A stretch of DNA of 64,000 nt. It comes from Pasteurellaceae bacterium (GTDB lineage: Bacteria; Pseudomonadota; Gammaproteobacteria; Enterobacterales; Pasteurellaceae). This document shows, piece after piece, positions 13,310-21,769 of the stretch. Under the pieces are notes generated by a model that was not told the origin of the DNA, did no database searches, and worked only from the letters and a program-made list of their open reading frames with translations. The translations under genes were made by a program, and so were the position numbers. The stretch is from contig JAUMYT010000010.1 of assembly GCA_030528525.1 (NCBI GenBank), positions 1 to 64,000 on the forward strand, written 5' to 3'. The number at the start of each line of letters is the position of its first letter. Positions within the stretch are counted from its first letter, which is position 1.

Positions 13310-15696
13310 ACAATACGACACCACCTGTCACTTGGGACTACCAAAAACGCTCTGCAGAAGTCGATGCTCTGCGGCAGCAAAATTTGCAAAATCTCCGTCT
13401 TTCTCACCCCCTTGCAACGCCCGTTAAGCCTATCTTACAAGACCCACGAGCCACCGCTACCCAGTTGGAGTTGTTCGATTTAGTCGGGCGAGATAGCTAC
13501 GACTATGTGGAGCAGTTGTTGCGTCGTTTGCCGTCATTGCGTCAGCGTGAGCATTTCCGCAAGCTGTATGTGCGAGCCTATCACGACGTGCAAGATGACG
13601 GCTCGATTGCATTCAAATTCGGGCAACGTCAGCAATTCCACGCCAATACCTTTTTGCGTGAGCTGTTGGAAGAGCGGTTGGGCAAGGTGTTTGCTCAATA
13701 TCAGTTCGATTTTGCGTGGTTGAGTATGACAATGGCAGACAAGTGGCAGTGGGCATTGTCACATCTGCACGAATGTAGGGACGTGTTGCACACGTCCGTG
13801 GGCGTATGCAATACGCCCCTACAACACCCCCGAATTGCCTACGATGACGATATTTCTGTTGCTCATGAAAAATCGGACGATGTTCGCCGTAAGTTGCCGT
13901 TCTATTTGATGAGTGAAGCCAAGTTGGCTGTGGTGGCTCATCATCTTTCTTTTATTTTTTCCAAAATTCAAACCGATTTTTTCACAGAACAAGCCTCCTT
14001 AATGTGCCGTCCCCCGCTTGCGGGGGAAGGTGCCGAAGGCGGAAGGGGGCAAGAAAATGAAGGCACTTTTACCGAAGCCGATATAGACGGCTTGGTGGTA
14101 GCACTTTATCGCCAGTTGGGCTTGTTGTGTGAAAAGATTGGGCTGGAGTGCCATTACTGGAAAACCTTTGCGGAGCGTGACGGCAATAGTGATTTCCGTC
14201 CGAATATCAAGTCAATCGAAATCGCTTTGAACAAAACCGTGTGCGACAAGCATTGGTTGCGTGCGTTGAAAAAGGCTCAAAAGCAGATGGTGGAACATTT
14301 GGCGATTGCCTGTGGCGACGTTCGCAAGGGCGTGGCGGCGTATATTTCCGATCACGGTTTTTCCGAGTGGCGTTCGCAGATGAAGAAAAATTTTAATTTC
14401 TTAAAAGAGATGATCGTGGAGAACGTGGACGATCCTGATGAGCAGATTGAGCTGTTGACGATGTTTCAGAAGTCGTCCGCCAATCCGTCCATTCGCCGTT
14501 TGGAGATGATGACAAGGCTGCGTGGCATTGAAGAGTGGGCGGACGAGTACGAGCGTGAGGCGTTGTTTTTAACGCTGACTGCACCGTCTTCGTTCCACGC
14601 TCAACACAGTCAAGGCGGACAGAATAAGAAGTGGTCGGGAGCCAGTCCACGCCAAACCCACGCCTATTTGAACAAGGTGTGGCAACAGTTTCGGGCGTTG
14701 CTCGCTAAACGTGGTATTGCCTTTTTTGGTATGCGTGTGGCTGAACCGCACCACGACGGCACACCGCATTGGCATTTGTTGCTGTATGTGGAAAGGGATT
14801 ATGTCGATGAAGTGAGCGAGCTGTTTCGCAAAAAGGCGTTGGAGCTGGACGGCGATGAGCGTGGAGCCAGTCAGCACCGTTGCAAAATCGAGAAATGCGA
14901 CAAGGCGAAAGGCTCGGCAACGGCTTACATTGCCAAATATATTTCGAAAAACATTGATGGCTTTTCGGAATTTGGCGAGGTGTCGGACGAAGTGGAAGGC
15001 TTATCAATGAAAGATAACGCACGCCGTGCGAGAGCCTGGGCGAGCCTTTGGGGCATTCGTCAATTTCAGTTTTATGGGGCAAGTTCGATTGGCGTATGGC
15101 GTGAGCTTCGCCGTTTAACCGCAGGGCAATGTGATGATGAGCAGTTGGAATTACTCCGCATTGGGGCGGACTTGGGCGAATTTGCTTTTTATTTGGATAA
15201 ACAAGGCGGCGGTGGGGCTAGTCGTTCGGCTCAAATCGCCAAACTGCATTATGAAGATAGAGAGGAGAATAAATATGGCGAAGTAGGCAAAAAGATTGTC
15301 GGGATTGCGAATGTGTTCAAGCAGGCAGGTGAATGGGTCAAGACAAGGCTCAAAAATTGGGTCATCAAAAAAGGCTCGGTGAAGTCTGCCACTGAACAGG
15401 GAGCTACCGATACAAACACGGAGCGTAGCTCCGCTTGGACTTGTGTCAGTAACTGTAACCCTAGCAACAGCAAGGGTTCAGGGGCTGGCACAGGGGAAAT
15501 TGTCGAGAATTTCATCAACGCCCACGGTCGCCAACTGCAACGGCTGAAAATGGCTCTCGGTTGGCGTGGCATTGATGAAAAAATGTTCACTGAAACGCAG
15601 TTTTTCATCTTACTCAACGGCGGTTCGGTGCAACTGCTCGGCAAAAATTATATTTCCTTTGATGGAAATGAGGTGTTGATTTGCTCGAAAGGGTGA
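13294..15696 (+). CDS. A: replication initiation endonuclease gpA (P2 type)
   Basis: Nicks the origin to start rolling-circle replication. 800 residues with HUH features: HWH at residues 492-494 inside PHHDGTPHWHLLLYVE, and paired tyrosines Y545 and Y549 in YIAKYISKN, spaced like the two active tyrosines of P2 gpA. Three foreign stretches are translated in frame: an uptake-like repeat near residues 30-41 (LQNLRLSHPLAT), a 48-base palindromic repeat at residues about 161-177, and a GC-rich hairpin at about 239-254. The frame stays open, so the protein may still work. Confidence 0.92.
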   Translation: MSEFLNNTTPPVTWDYQKRSAEVDALRQQNLQNLRLSHPLATPVKPILQDPRATATQLELFDLVGRDSYDYVEQLLRRLPSLRQREHFRKLYVRAYHDVQDDGSIAFKFGQRQQFHANTFLRELLEERLGKVFAQYQFDFAWLSMTMADKWQWALSHLHECRDVLHTSVGVCNTPLQHPRIAYDDDISVAHEKSDDVRRKLPFYLMSEAKLAVVAHHLSFIFSKIQTDFFTEQASLMCRPPLAGEGAEGGRGQENEGTFTEADIDGLVVALYRQLGLLCEKIGLECHYWKTFAERDGNSDFRPNIKSIEIALNKTVCDKHWLRALKKAQKQMVEHLAIACGDVRKGVAAYISDHGFSEWRSQMKKNFNFLKEMIVENVDDPDEQIELLTMFQKSSANPSIRRLEMMTRLRGIEEWADEYEREALFLTLTAPSSFHAQHSQGGQNKKWSGASPRQTHAYLNKVWQQFRALLAKRGIAFFGMRVAEPHHDGTPHWHLLLYVERDYVDEVSELFRKKALELDGDERGASQHRCKIEKCDKAKGSATAYIAKYISKNIDGFSEFGEVSDEVEGLSMKDNARRARAWASLWGIRQFQFYGASSIGVWRELRRLTAGQCDDEQLELLRIGADLGEFAFYLDKQGGGGASRSAQIAKLHYEDREENKYGEVGKKIVGIANVFKQAGEWVKTRLKNWVIKKGSVKSATEQGATDTNTERSSAWTCVSNCNPSNSKGSGAGTGEIVENFINAHGRQLQRLKMALGWRGIDEKMFTETQFFILLNGGSVQLLGKNYISFDGNEVLICSKG
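13381..13416 (-). repeat. uptake-like repeat inside gpA
   Basis: Encodes LQNLRLSHPLAT on the plus strand, nearly the same peptide as the copy in glnE. Confidence 0.8.
13775..13822. repeat. 48-base palindromic repeat pair inside gpA
   Basis: GGACGTGTTGCACACGTCC next to GGGCGTATGCAATACGCCC, the same pairing as the intergenic copy at 2683-2730. Length 48 is a multiple of three and adds about 16 residues (ECRDVLHTSVGVCNTPL) without a stop. Confidence 0.85.
14008..14053. repeat. GC-rich hairpin repeat inside gpA
   Basis: CCCCCGCTTGCGGGGG followed by GAAGGCGGAAGGGGGC; related to the intergenic arms at 2003-2055. Translated as CRPPLAGEGAEGGRGQE. Confidence 0.7.
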
Positions 15697-15728
15697 GTTT
15701 TAATCGAATGTTAAAAAAGGAAAAAACT

Positions 15729-16661
15729 ATGAAAAATAGTAATTACATCGAAATGAAACAATGCAATGTTTTTAGTATTAAATTTCCAACTGATAATATC
15801 GTTGATGTATTAGAAAATGCAGTATTTGATGATGAAACATTAGTGAAAATTGAAATTGTGAATAATCCATTGGTTAAAAGAAAAGTAATTCATTTAGAAA
15901 ATGGATTATTTTTTACAATGCGAACAACATTTAAGAAAATCACTAAAGAAGTTCTCTCTAATAAAATTTTTGAGTTAAAAAACAAATCAGAATACAAAGT
16001 TCAGGATTTTTCTGAAAAAGAGTGGGAATCGTTAGCTAAAGAAGATTTGTTTAATGACCTACCTTATTCAAGTGAATATCTCAATGTATATTACTGCCCA
16101 GAAAAAGAGATTTTATTTACTAATAACAAATCAAAAAATAGTAAATATGCACTTAATAGCTTAATTGATTTGTTTGAGTTAATTGGATACCGTAGCATCG
16201 TGGTATCAAATGAAAAATTAGGCTTAAATACTAAGCTAAAGAGTTATTTAGAAAGTAATCAGCCTTTGTTTAAATATCTGAATTTCCAAAATGAAGTTAC
16301 TTTGCGTAAATTTGATAATGGCGATGAAGAGTTCTTAACCTGTCGCCATTTGGATAAAGAAGATGGTAGAGAAAAAGCATTATCTGCTTTAAATAATGGT
16401 TTCGTTGTACAGTCAATGGTAATGAGTTATGAGCAAGAAAATTTTGCGATTAATTTCAAATTAGATGAACATTTGAAATTACGCTCAATTCGAGTAAAAG
16501 ATTTCGCATATAATTCAAAAATTCTTAATCAATCGGATTTTAAAGGTCGAAAACAAATCTTTTTAGACTATATCCAACTGCAATTTAACTCATTATTAAA
16601 AATTGCAGAATGTACAGTTTTAGAGTTTACCTCTGAGACAAAATTAGAAAAATTTGTTTAA
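15729..16661 (+). CDS. RdgC-like recombination-associated protein
   Basis: 310 residues from an ATG with AAGGAAAAAACT before it; a frame opening at 15681 lacks a site. The order of segments follows RdgC: a mid-protein strand with YLNVYYCPEKEILFTNNKSK, LNSLIDLFELIGYRSIVVS, then a hallmark-like RHLDKEDGREKALSALNNG FVVQSM region and a C-terminal LRSIRVKDF. RdgC rings bind duplex DNA and dampen RecA. AT-rich and divergent compared with neighbours, consistent with separate acquisition. Family membership is probable, not certain. Confidence 0.65.
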   Translation: MKNSNYIEMKQCNVFSIKFPTDNIVDVLENAVFDDETLVKIEIVNNPLVKRKVIHLENGLFFTMRTTFKKITKEVLSNKIFELKNKSEYKVQDFSEKEWESLAKEDLFNDLPYSSEYLNVYYCPEKEILFTNNKSKNSKYALNSLIDLFELIGYRSIVVSNEKLGLNTKLKSYLESNQPLFKYLNFQNEVTLRKFDNGDEEFLTCRHLDKEDGREKALSALNNGFVVQSMVMSYEQENFAINFKLDEHLKLRSIRVKDFAYNSKILNQSDFKGRKQIFLDYIQLQFNSLLKIAECTVLEFTSETKLEKFV

Positions 16662-16671
16662 TACTGAATTT

Positions 16672-16690
16672 GGGCGTATGCAATACGCCC
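16672..16690. repeat. palindromic repeat GGGCGTATGCAATACGCCC
   Basis: Single unit between the RdgC-like gene and the next gene. Confidence 0.75.
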
Positions 16691-16714
16691 ATGGACATAA
16701 GCTGAGGAGAAAAA

Positions 16715-16975
16715 ATGACTAATCAAATTCAACAAACCCTCGCCCAACGGGGCAAGCAATATGGCGATTTTGCCGATGTGGCGACAATGAGCCAACAGCT
16801 CAAGGGGATTTTGCACCATACCAATACCCAACTTTCTGCGGTTCAGAAGGAAGCGGTGGAGATGATCTGCGTGAAACTGGCCCGTATTTGTGCTGGGGTA
16901 GATCCAAGTTATGCGGATAACTGGCGTGATATTGCTGGTTATGCGGTGTTAGGTGGACAGTTAGAGAAGGAGTAG
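16715..16975 (+). CDS. DUF6378-like phage protein
   Basis: 86 residues starting MTNQIQQTLAQRGKQYGDFA; RGKQYGDF and the helical rest with KEAVEMICVKLARICAG and DNWRDIAGYA match a common phage family of unknown function (DUF6378 in my recollection). Often found near DNA-metabolism genes. Start preceded by GAGGAG; three bases from the next gene. Confidence 0.65.
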   Translation: MTNQIQQTLAQRGKQYGDFADVATMSQQLKGILHHTNTQLSAVQKEAVEMICVKLARICAGVDPSYADNWRDIAGYAVLGGQLEKE

Positions 16976-16978
16976 GCA

Positions 16979-17248
16979 ATGGAGCAAACATTGAGTAATT
17001 TACAAGGGGTCACTTCTTGCGAAGAATCTGCAAAATCAGAACCTGATCTTGAATTTATTCGGTTGCAGGAAGTGATGAAGTTGTTTGATGTGAGCCGTGC
17101 AACATTTGACCGCTGGCAACGTCCTGATTCGCCGTATTACCTACCCGATTTTCCAAAGAAAATCAAAATAGGGAATTTCTCATTTTATGTGAGATCGGAA
17201 ATTCGGGACTATATGCAAAAATTGGTGGATCAGCGTGAAAACGGATAA
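16979..17248 (+). CDS. AlpA-like regulator/excisionase
   Basis: 89 residues. Residues 27-80 (FIRLQEVMKLFDVSRATFDR then WQRPDSPYYLPDFPKKIKIG) form an AlpA/MerR-type winged helix-turn-helix found in phage regulators and excisionases; its place beside the integrase suggests a Cox/Xis-type role. Residues 8-21 (NLQGVTSCEESAKS) are encoded by an uptake-like repeat, leaving an atypical N-terminus. Confidence 0.75.
   Translation: MEQTLSNLQGVTSCEESAKSEPDLEFIRLQEVMKLFDVSRATFDRWQRPDSPYYLPDFPKKIKIGNFSFYVRSEIRDYMQKLVDQRENG
17002..17036 (+). repeat. uptake-like repeat inside the AlpA-like gene
   Basis: Encodes LQGVTSCEESAKS, in the same frame as the copies in sapA, glgB and the exporter at 59709. Confidence 0.75.
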
Positions 17249-17264
17249 ATGAGAAAATCCCACA

Positions 17265-17486
17265 TTATGTGGGATTTTGTTTGCGGTACACTTCGCACAA
17301 GACGTTGATGGCGTGGGCTTTTGTGCCGCCGATTTCAGCTAAAATCGCATTAAATTCATCGGCAAGTTCGGTGTCTAAACGAACGGAAAATTGCTTGATT
17401 TTGCCTTCAGCCAGTAGGCGTTTGTTCCGTTCGTTCGCCGTTTTGGCACGGAGTTTTTTAGAATGTTCGGTCATTGCATTTGCCAT
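17265..17486 (-). CDS. small RHH-like protein, cassette 2
   Basis: 73 residues starting MANAMTEHSKKLRAKTANER; like cassette 1, a basic N-terminus is followed by a strand (IKQFSVRLDTELADEF) and two helices, the RHH pattern. AAGG lies before the ATG. It lies downstream of the Ibs-like peptide on the same strand, with the antisense promoter between them. The shared AMT....AK....R pattern marks it as a paralogue of 3237-3422. A repressor or antitoxin role is inferred. Confidence 0.7.
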   Translation of the reverse strand: MANAMTEHSKKLRAKTANERNKRLLAEGKIKQFSVRLDTELADEFNAILAEIGGTKAHAINVLCEVYRKQNPT

Positions 17487-17501
17487 TTTCTTTACCTTAT
17501 C

Positions 17502-17530
17502 TTGATTTTTTAAAACGTTAGCTGTATAGT
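17502..17530 (+). promoter_or_regulatory. antisense RNA promoter, cassette 2
   Basis: TTGATT, 17-base spacer, TATAGT, between the RHH gene and the micro-peptide; aligns with 3435-3463. Confidence 0.65.
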
Positions 17531-17575
17531 TTAGGGACTGCCTAGCGGCGGCTACCGCTAGGACTTACGTTATCC

Positions 17576-17638
17576 TTAGTAGGCGTTAGAGCTTACTAAC
17601 AACAGGATAATTAGGATGATGAATAGTCGGATATTCAT
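17576..17638 (-). CDS. Ibs-like type I toxin peptide, cassette 2
   Basis: 20 codons, below the size limit of ordinary gene calling. After MNI the peptide reads RLFIILIILLLVSSNAY; E. coli IbsC ends RLVIILIVLLLISFSAY, so about 12 of 17 positions agree, including the final AY. Ibs peptides insert in the inner membrane and are toxic when over-produced. AGGGAA lies upstream of the ATG. The promoter is at 17710-17738, the antisense RNA runs opposite, and an RHH gene follows. Similarity is read by eye from memory of IbsC. Confidence 0.75.
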   Translation of the reverse strand: MNIRLFIILIILLLVSSNAY

Positions 17639-17658
17639 ATCTTTTTCCCTAGTTGGTT

Positions 17659-17681
17659 GAGCGGTGAAAGCCGCTCTTCTT
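17659..17681 (+). terminator. terminator of cassette 2 antisense RNA
   Basis: GAGCGG/CCGCTC six-bp stem with loop TGAAAG, followed by TTCTT. Confidence 0.6.
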
Positions 17682-17709
17682 ATTTCCGCCCTATTGCGAA
17701 AACGTGCAT

Positions 17710-17738
17710 ATTATAGCTTTCATATAATAAAATAACAA
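17710..17738 (-). promoter_or_regulatory. Ibs-like gene promoter, cassette 2
   Basis: On the minus strand TTGTTA, 17-base spacer, TATAAT. The inverted pair ATTATA/TATAAT overlaps the -10 and could be an operator. Confidence 0.65.
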
Positions 17739-17800
17739 GTGTTTTGTGCCATTTTTCTTAAATAATTCAATAAAAAATAGGGAGTTATCTCCCTATTTTG

Positions 17801-19006
17801 CTATGCCCATTTCAATCCGCACTCTTCAATAAAATTGCCCCAATAATCCATAATTGGTATACGTTCTTGTAGATAGTTATGGCGATTATAGACTTTACGC
17901 ACTCGGTTGCCTTTGACGGTGTGAGCAAGCACCGCTTCAATGGCGTCAGGGTCAAAGCCTTGGCTGTTGAGATGGGTGCTGATTAAGGCTCGCATTCCGT
18001 GTGAGGTAAAAATGCCTTTGTAGCCGTTTGCTTTCATCACTCGATTGACCGTTTCGCTGCACATTGGGCGTCCACCACCGAGATAGTGGGGGAAGACGTA
18101 ATTTGAGCGGCGTGGGAAATCTCGCATTTTGTGCAAAATGGTGATCGCTTGGGGCGAAAGTGGCACGGTGTGCTCCCGTTTTTTGAAGCGTGAACCTTTC
18201 ATTTTCTCTTTGGGAATGTGCCATAGGCGGTTCTCCCAATCTATTTCTGACCATTCGACCGATACCGCTTCTGATGGGCGTACGCCTGTGAGCAAGTTCC
18301 AGAATAGCAAATAGCGTGTCTGTGGTTTGAGCTTGGCCGTTTGCATTCGGTAGATGAACGCAGGCAGTTCTTCGTCACTGATAGTCGGGTTGTTTTCCGC
18401 TGGTTTATAGTGAAACGCTTTTTTGGCTTTGTGGCAGTTGTGAATCTCAATCAAGCCTGTGTTTTCGGCGTAATCCATAATACCTTCGACACTGCGTAGC
18501 ACTTTTTCAATCACGGATGTCTGCCCTTTTTTGTACACTTTTTGCAATGTGTCCACCAGAATTTTGGCGTTGATTTTATCTACGGATAAATTCGCCAGCG
18601 TTGGAAAAATGTGATTTTCGAGCCGTCGCCAGTCTTCGTCCATTGTTTTTTCCGTGACTTTTTTGGCTTTGAACGCTTTCCATTTTAAAGCAACATTGTA
18701 GAACTGCTTTTCGATGTTCTGCTCGATGTTACGTTGGATTTTGAGTAGATGTTCTTTAGGGTCAATCCCTTCGCGTAGCAGCTGTTTATACTCGGCCCGT
18801 CTCTCTCTAGCTTGTTTGAGCGAAAGAGTAGGGTAACTGCCAAACGTGAGTGAGGTTCTGCGTTTTGTGATCGGGTGGTAGTAAATTAAACGCCAATTTT
18901 TTGAATAGGGTGTGATGTCTAAAATAAGCCCTTCGCCATCTCTCAAGCGACCGATTTTTGCATTTTTGATGTCTATGTTTGTAAGTGGTTTGATGATGAT
19001 TGCCAT
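17801..19006 (-). CDS. int: P4-type tyrosine integrase
   Basis: 401 residues. N-terminal DUF4102 domain (residues 1-90: RLRDGEGLILDITPYSKNWR), core-binding domain, and C-terminal catalytic domain with Arg in TGVRPSEA (about 242), HGMR (about 341) and the nucleophile region YNRHNYLQ (about 375). This family integrates at 3' ends of tRNA genes; tRNA-Cys lies 175 bases upstream with its 3' end facing int. It marks the right end of the prophage. Confidence 0.93.
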   Translation of the reverse strand: MAIIIKPLTNIDIKNAKIGRLRDGEGLILDITPYSKNWRLIYYHPITKRRTSLTFGSYPTLSLKQARERRAEYKQLLREGIDPKEHLLKIQRNIEQNIEKQFYNVALKWKAFKAKKVTEKTMDEDWRRLENHIFPTLANLSVDKINAKILVDTLQKVYKKGQTSVIEKVLRSVEGIMDYAENTGLIEIHNCHKAKKAFHYKPAENNPTISDEELPAFIYRMQTAKLKPQTRYLLFWNLLTGVRPSEAVSVEWSEIDWENRLWHIPKEKMKGSRFKKREHTVPLSPQAITILHKMRDFPRRSNYVFPHYLGGGRPMCSETVNRVMKANGYKGIFTSHGMRALISTHLNSQGFDPDAIEAVLAHTVKGNRVRKVYNRHNYLQERIPIMDYWGNFIEECGLKWA

Positions 19007-19154
19007 TGATTCATCCCCTTTTTGTATCGATTTTCATTGAGGAACTGCCTTTCCCCATTTTTTCTCAATACTTGTGTTTTCGGTTGATCTAGCACGATCG
19101 GCGAAAAAGCCGAAAAATCAGCTTAACTCATTGATTTTGCTAGGGTTTGATTGG

Positions 19155-19200
19155 GGTTGATTTTTTAGAGTAAAAAGGCTTGGAGGCGTGTCCCGGAGTC
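19155..19200. other. likely attachment site at tRNA-Cys 3' end
   Basis: The prophage boundary should lie within or next to the 3' part of tRNA-Cys, as usual for P4-type integrases. The matching copy at the left end lies outside the window, so the exact core cannot be defined. Confidence 0.45.
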
Positions 19201-19254
19201 GAACCGAGCTACATGGATTTGCAATCCAGTGCATAACCGCTTTGCTAACACGCC
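19181..19254 (-). tRNA. tRNA-Cys (GCA)
   Basis: 74 bases including encoded CCA. Acceptor stem GGCGTGT/ACACGCC, anticodon GCA in CTGGATTGCAAATCCA, T-loop GGTTCGACTCC. Cotranscribed with tRNA-Gly 16 bases upstream. Confidence 0.95.
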
Positions 19255-19270
19255 ATTGATTAGAAAAAAA

Positions 19271-19346
<76 letters not shown>

Positions 19347-19374
19347 ATTTGAAGTGTCTTTGAAAACGCTGTGC

Positions 19375-19402
19375 ATTTTACGAGTTTTAATTTTTCTGTC
19401 AA
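19375..19402 (-). promoter_or_regulatory. tRNA operon promoter
   Basis: TTGACA, 16-base spacer, TAAAAT on the minus strand, about 30 bases before tRNA-Gly. Confidence 0.7.
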
Positions 19403-19476
19403 ATAGTTAATGCGTTTTTTTGTGTGAATGCCGAAAAAAGCTTCATTTGTGTGATTTTCTAAACGGGGTAAGTAGG

Positions 19477-19507
19477 TAAAATGTACAAATTACTCACCCC
19501 CTTGTTA
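19477..19507 (-). repeat. uptake-like repeat downstream of metF
   Basis: ACAAGGGGGTGAGTAATTTG then TACATTTT, between metF and the tRNA operon. Confidence 0.65.
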
Positions 19508-19512
19508 TTGTT

Positions 19513-20433
<921 letters not shown>

Positions 20434-20491
20434 TTAATTTGCATACTGCTAACACTTCTCGTAAGAAGTGATCTAAATGGGTAACATTCTT

Positions 20492-20515
20492 CGATGTCTA
20501 GCCGTTTAGATGGCT
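20492..20515. promoter_or_regulatory. three tandem MetJ-like boxes
   Basis: CGATGTCT, AGCCGTTT and AGATGGCT are contiguous 8-mers, each matching AGACGTCT at six of eight positions. Tandem 8-base boxes are the MetJ operator form. They overlap the metF transcription start. Confidence 0.7.
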
Positions 20516-20517
20516 AA

Positions 20518-20546
20518 ACTTTACTGGGAGGAGGGTATGATGTCAA
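20518..20546 (-). promoter_or_regulatory. metF promoter
   Basis: TTGACA, 17-base spacer, TAAAGT on the minus strand, abutting the MetJ-like boxes. Confidence 0.7.
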
Positions 20547-20588
20547 TTTTATTATTTTCATTTTTATATGAATAAAATTCATTATGGG

Positions 20589-20625
20589 ATTTTGGCAAAA
20601 AGGGCGGCAAACTCACCCCCTTGTG
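20589..20625 (-). repeat. uptake-like repeat between metF and the lipoprotein gene
   Basis: ACAAGGGGGTGAGTTTGCCG then a CCAAAAT block on the minus strand. Confidence 0.7.
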
Positions 20626-20695
20626 ATAGCTTATAGGTGAAAATAAGTCAGCGTTTTTGCTTGAAAAAAATGCAATTTCCGTCCAAAATACTACC

Positions 20696-20723
20696 TGATC
20701 ATAATCTGATCATAATCTGATCG
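20696..20723. repeat. tandem 11-base repeats before the lipoprotein gene
   Basis: CTGATCATAAT twice plus CTGATC, 72 bases upstream of the ATG. They could change copy number by slippage or bind a regulator; each contains TGATCA. Confidence 0.7.
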
Positions 20724-20732
20724 CTCTCCTTG

Positions 20733-20763
20733 TGTTTATTGCGAGAGTTTAGCAATAAACACC
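20733..20763 (+). promoter_or_regulatory. 11-bp hairpin in the lipoprotein leader
   Basis: GTGTTTATTGC and GCAATAAACAC form a perfect stem around a nine-base loop, 32 bases before the ATG. No T run, so a messenger-stability or regulatory hairpin is more likely than a terminator. Confidence 0.55.
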
Positions 20764-20794
20764 GTCTTTCAGATCATTAATATGGAGTTTTGCC

Positions 20795-21712
20795 ATGTTT
20801 AAAAAATGTACGATTGCGGTTGCCTTGTTAGCCGCATTAACTGCGTGTTCCTCTTCCAATGACAAACCGACTGCCCAAGCGGGGAGTCAAGCCACCCCGC
20901 CAAGTCAGCCTGCTTCCCCAAATTCCCCAAATACTGAGGGAAATGGTAGTGCCACTGGTAACCCATCTACTCCATCTAGTTCCAATGGTTCCGCTACGGA
21001 ACCGAGTCAATCAGTTCAGTCAAGTGAGGGAGGGGATAGTGGTGCTACTGGTAGCCTATCTACTCCATCGGGTTCTACGGGTTCCACCACGCCACCAGCA
21101 ACATTAATACAGCCAACGGCGAGTTATGGCGGCTCATATTGGTATTGGCTGAGTGGAGGTGAAGGCAAAGGCCGCAGTAAACATGATTACTTTACACCTA
21201 CCAATCATCCAAATGCATTACTCATTGATGGGCAAAAATTCAGTCTATTATTAGGGAGAAAAAATAAAGAAGCCCAGTTAGGCGATCTCTCATTCGGGGT
21301 TTACTATCCAAGAGATAAAACGGGAGATTACACATTTGCGACGGGTAAACTCACCGCAGAGAGCCAAATTCCACAGGAAGGTGAGTTCACTTACAAGGGT
21401 AAAGCATTTTATGGTTCATCAGCGTTAAATATGTGGGTGGATGGTACATCTTCGTTTACAGTCGATTTTGCGAATAAAACCGTCAATGGTCAAATTCACG
21501 CGAACAGTCGTACAATTCACTTGTTAGAGGCCAAAATCAAAGGGAATAAATTTGAGGCTAAACATGGTGCAGATGGCCACTACACTGGTAATGAAGAGTT
21601 GATTAAAGGTCAGTTCTTTGGTGAAAATGCCTCTCAATTAGGCGGTATTTGGAAAAAAGAAGTGAATCGAGAAGGCGAAATTGCCGTCTTTGGTGCAACC
21701 AAACAGCCATAA
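20795..21712 (+). CDS. TbpB-like (Slam-dependent type) surface lipoprotein
   Basis: 305 residues. Lipoprotein signal MFKKCTIAVALLAALTAC with lipobox LTAC, then a long low-complexity Ser/Thr/Pro/Gly linker (residues 20-108) with a duplicated SGATGSLSTPSG-like unit. The C-terminal part is an eight-strand barrel type: DLSFGVYYPRD, SFTVDFANKTVNGQI and the signature GQFFGENASQLGGIW...FGATK. This signature occurs in transferrin-binding-protein-like lipoproteins moved to the surface by Slam; no Slam gene is adjacent. Ligand unknown. Confidence 0.8.
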   Translation: MFKKCTIAVALLAALTACSSSNDKPTAQAGSQATPPSQPASPNSPNTEGNGSATGNPSTPSSSNGSATEPSQSVQSSEGGDSGATGSLSTPSGSTGSTTPPATLIQPTASYGGSYWYWLSGGEGKGRSKHDYFTPTNHPNALLIDGQKFSLLLGRKNKEAQLGDLSFGVYYPRDKTGDYTFATGKLTAESQIPQEGEFTYKGKAFYGSSALNMWVDGTSSFTVDFANKTVNGQIHANSRTIHLLEAKIKGNKFEAKHGADGHYTGNEELIKGQFFGENASQLGGIWKKEVNREGEIAVFGATKQP

Positions 21713-21736
21713 TTTTATTGCGGTACGGTTCAAGAC

Positions 21737-21767
21737 AAAGGGCAAATCATGGCGATTTGCCCTTTTT
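21737..21767 (+). terminator. terminator between the lipoprotein gene and nth
   Basis: AAAGGGCAAATC/GATTTGCCCTTT twelve-bp stem, loop ATGGC, then T run; symmetric, so it can serve both convergent genes. Confidence 0.85.
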
Positions 21768-21769
21768 AG

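Larger units (their letters stand above)
17537..17681 (+). ncRNA. putative Sib-like antisense RNA, cassette 2
   Basis: About 145 bases. It opens with a perfect 8-bp hairpin CCTAGCGG/CCGCTAGG with loop CGGCTA (17541-17562), covers the entire complement of the Ibs-like gene and its ribosome-binding site, and ends at a hairpin plus T-rich tail (17659-17681). Size and layout match E. coli Sib RNAs, which block Ibs toxin translation by pairing. Confidence 0.65.

Noticed and set aside
14393..14877. Long minus-strand ORFs inside gpA
   Set aside because: They are antisense shadows of a strongly supported HUH protein, with no ribosome-binding sites or recognisable domains.
20537..20575. 12-codon hydrophobic ORF preceded by GGGAGGAGGG
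   Set aside because: The segment is explained by the metF promoter on the other strand (TTGACA-17-TAAAGT); the purine run is the complement of its spacer.
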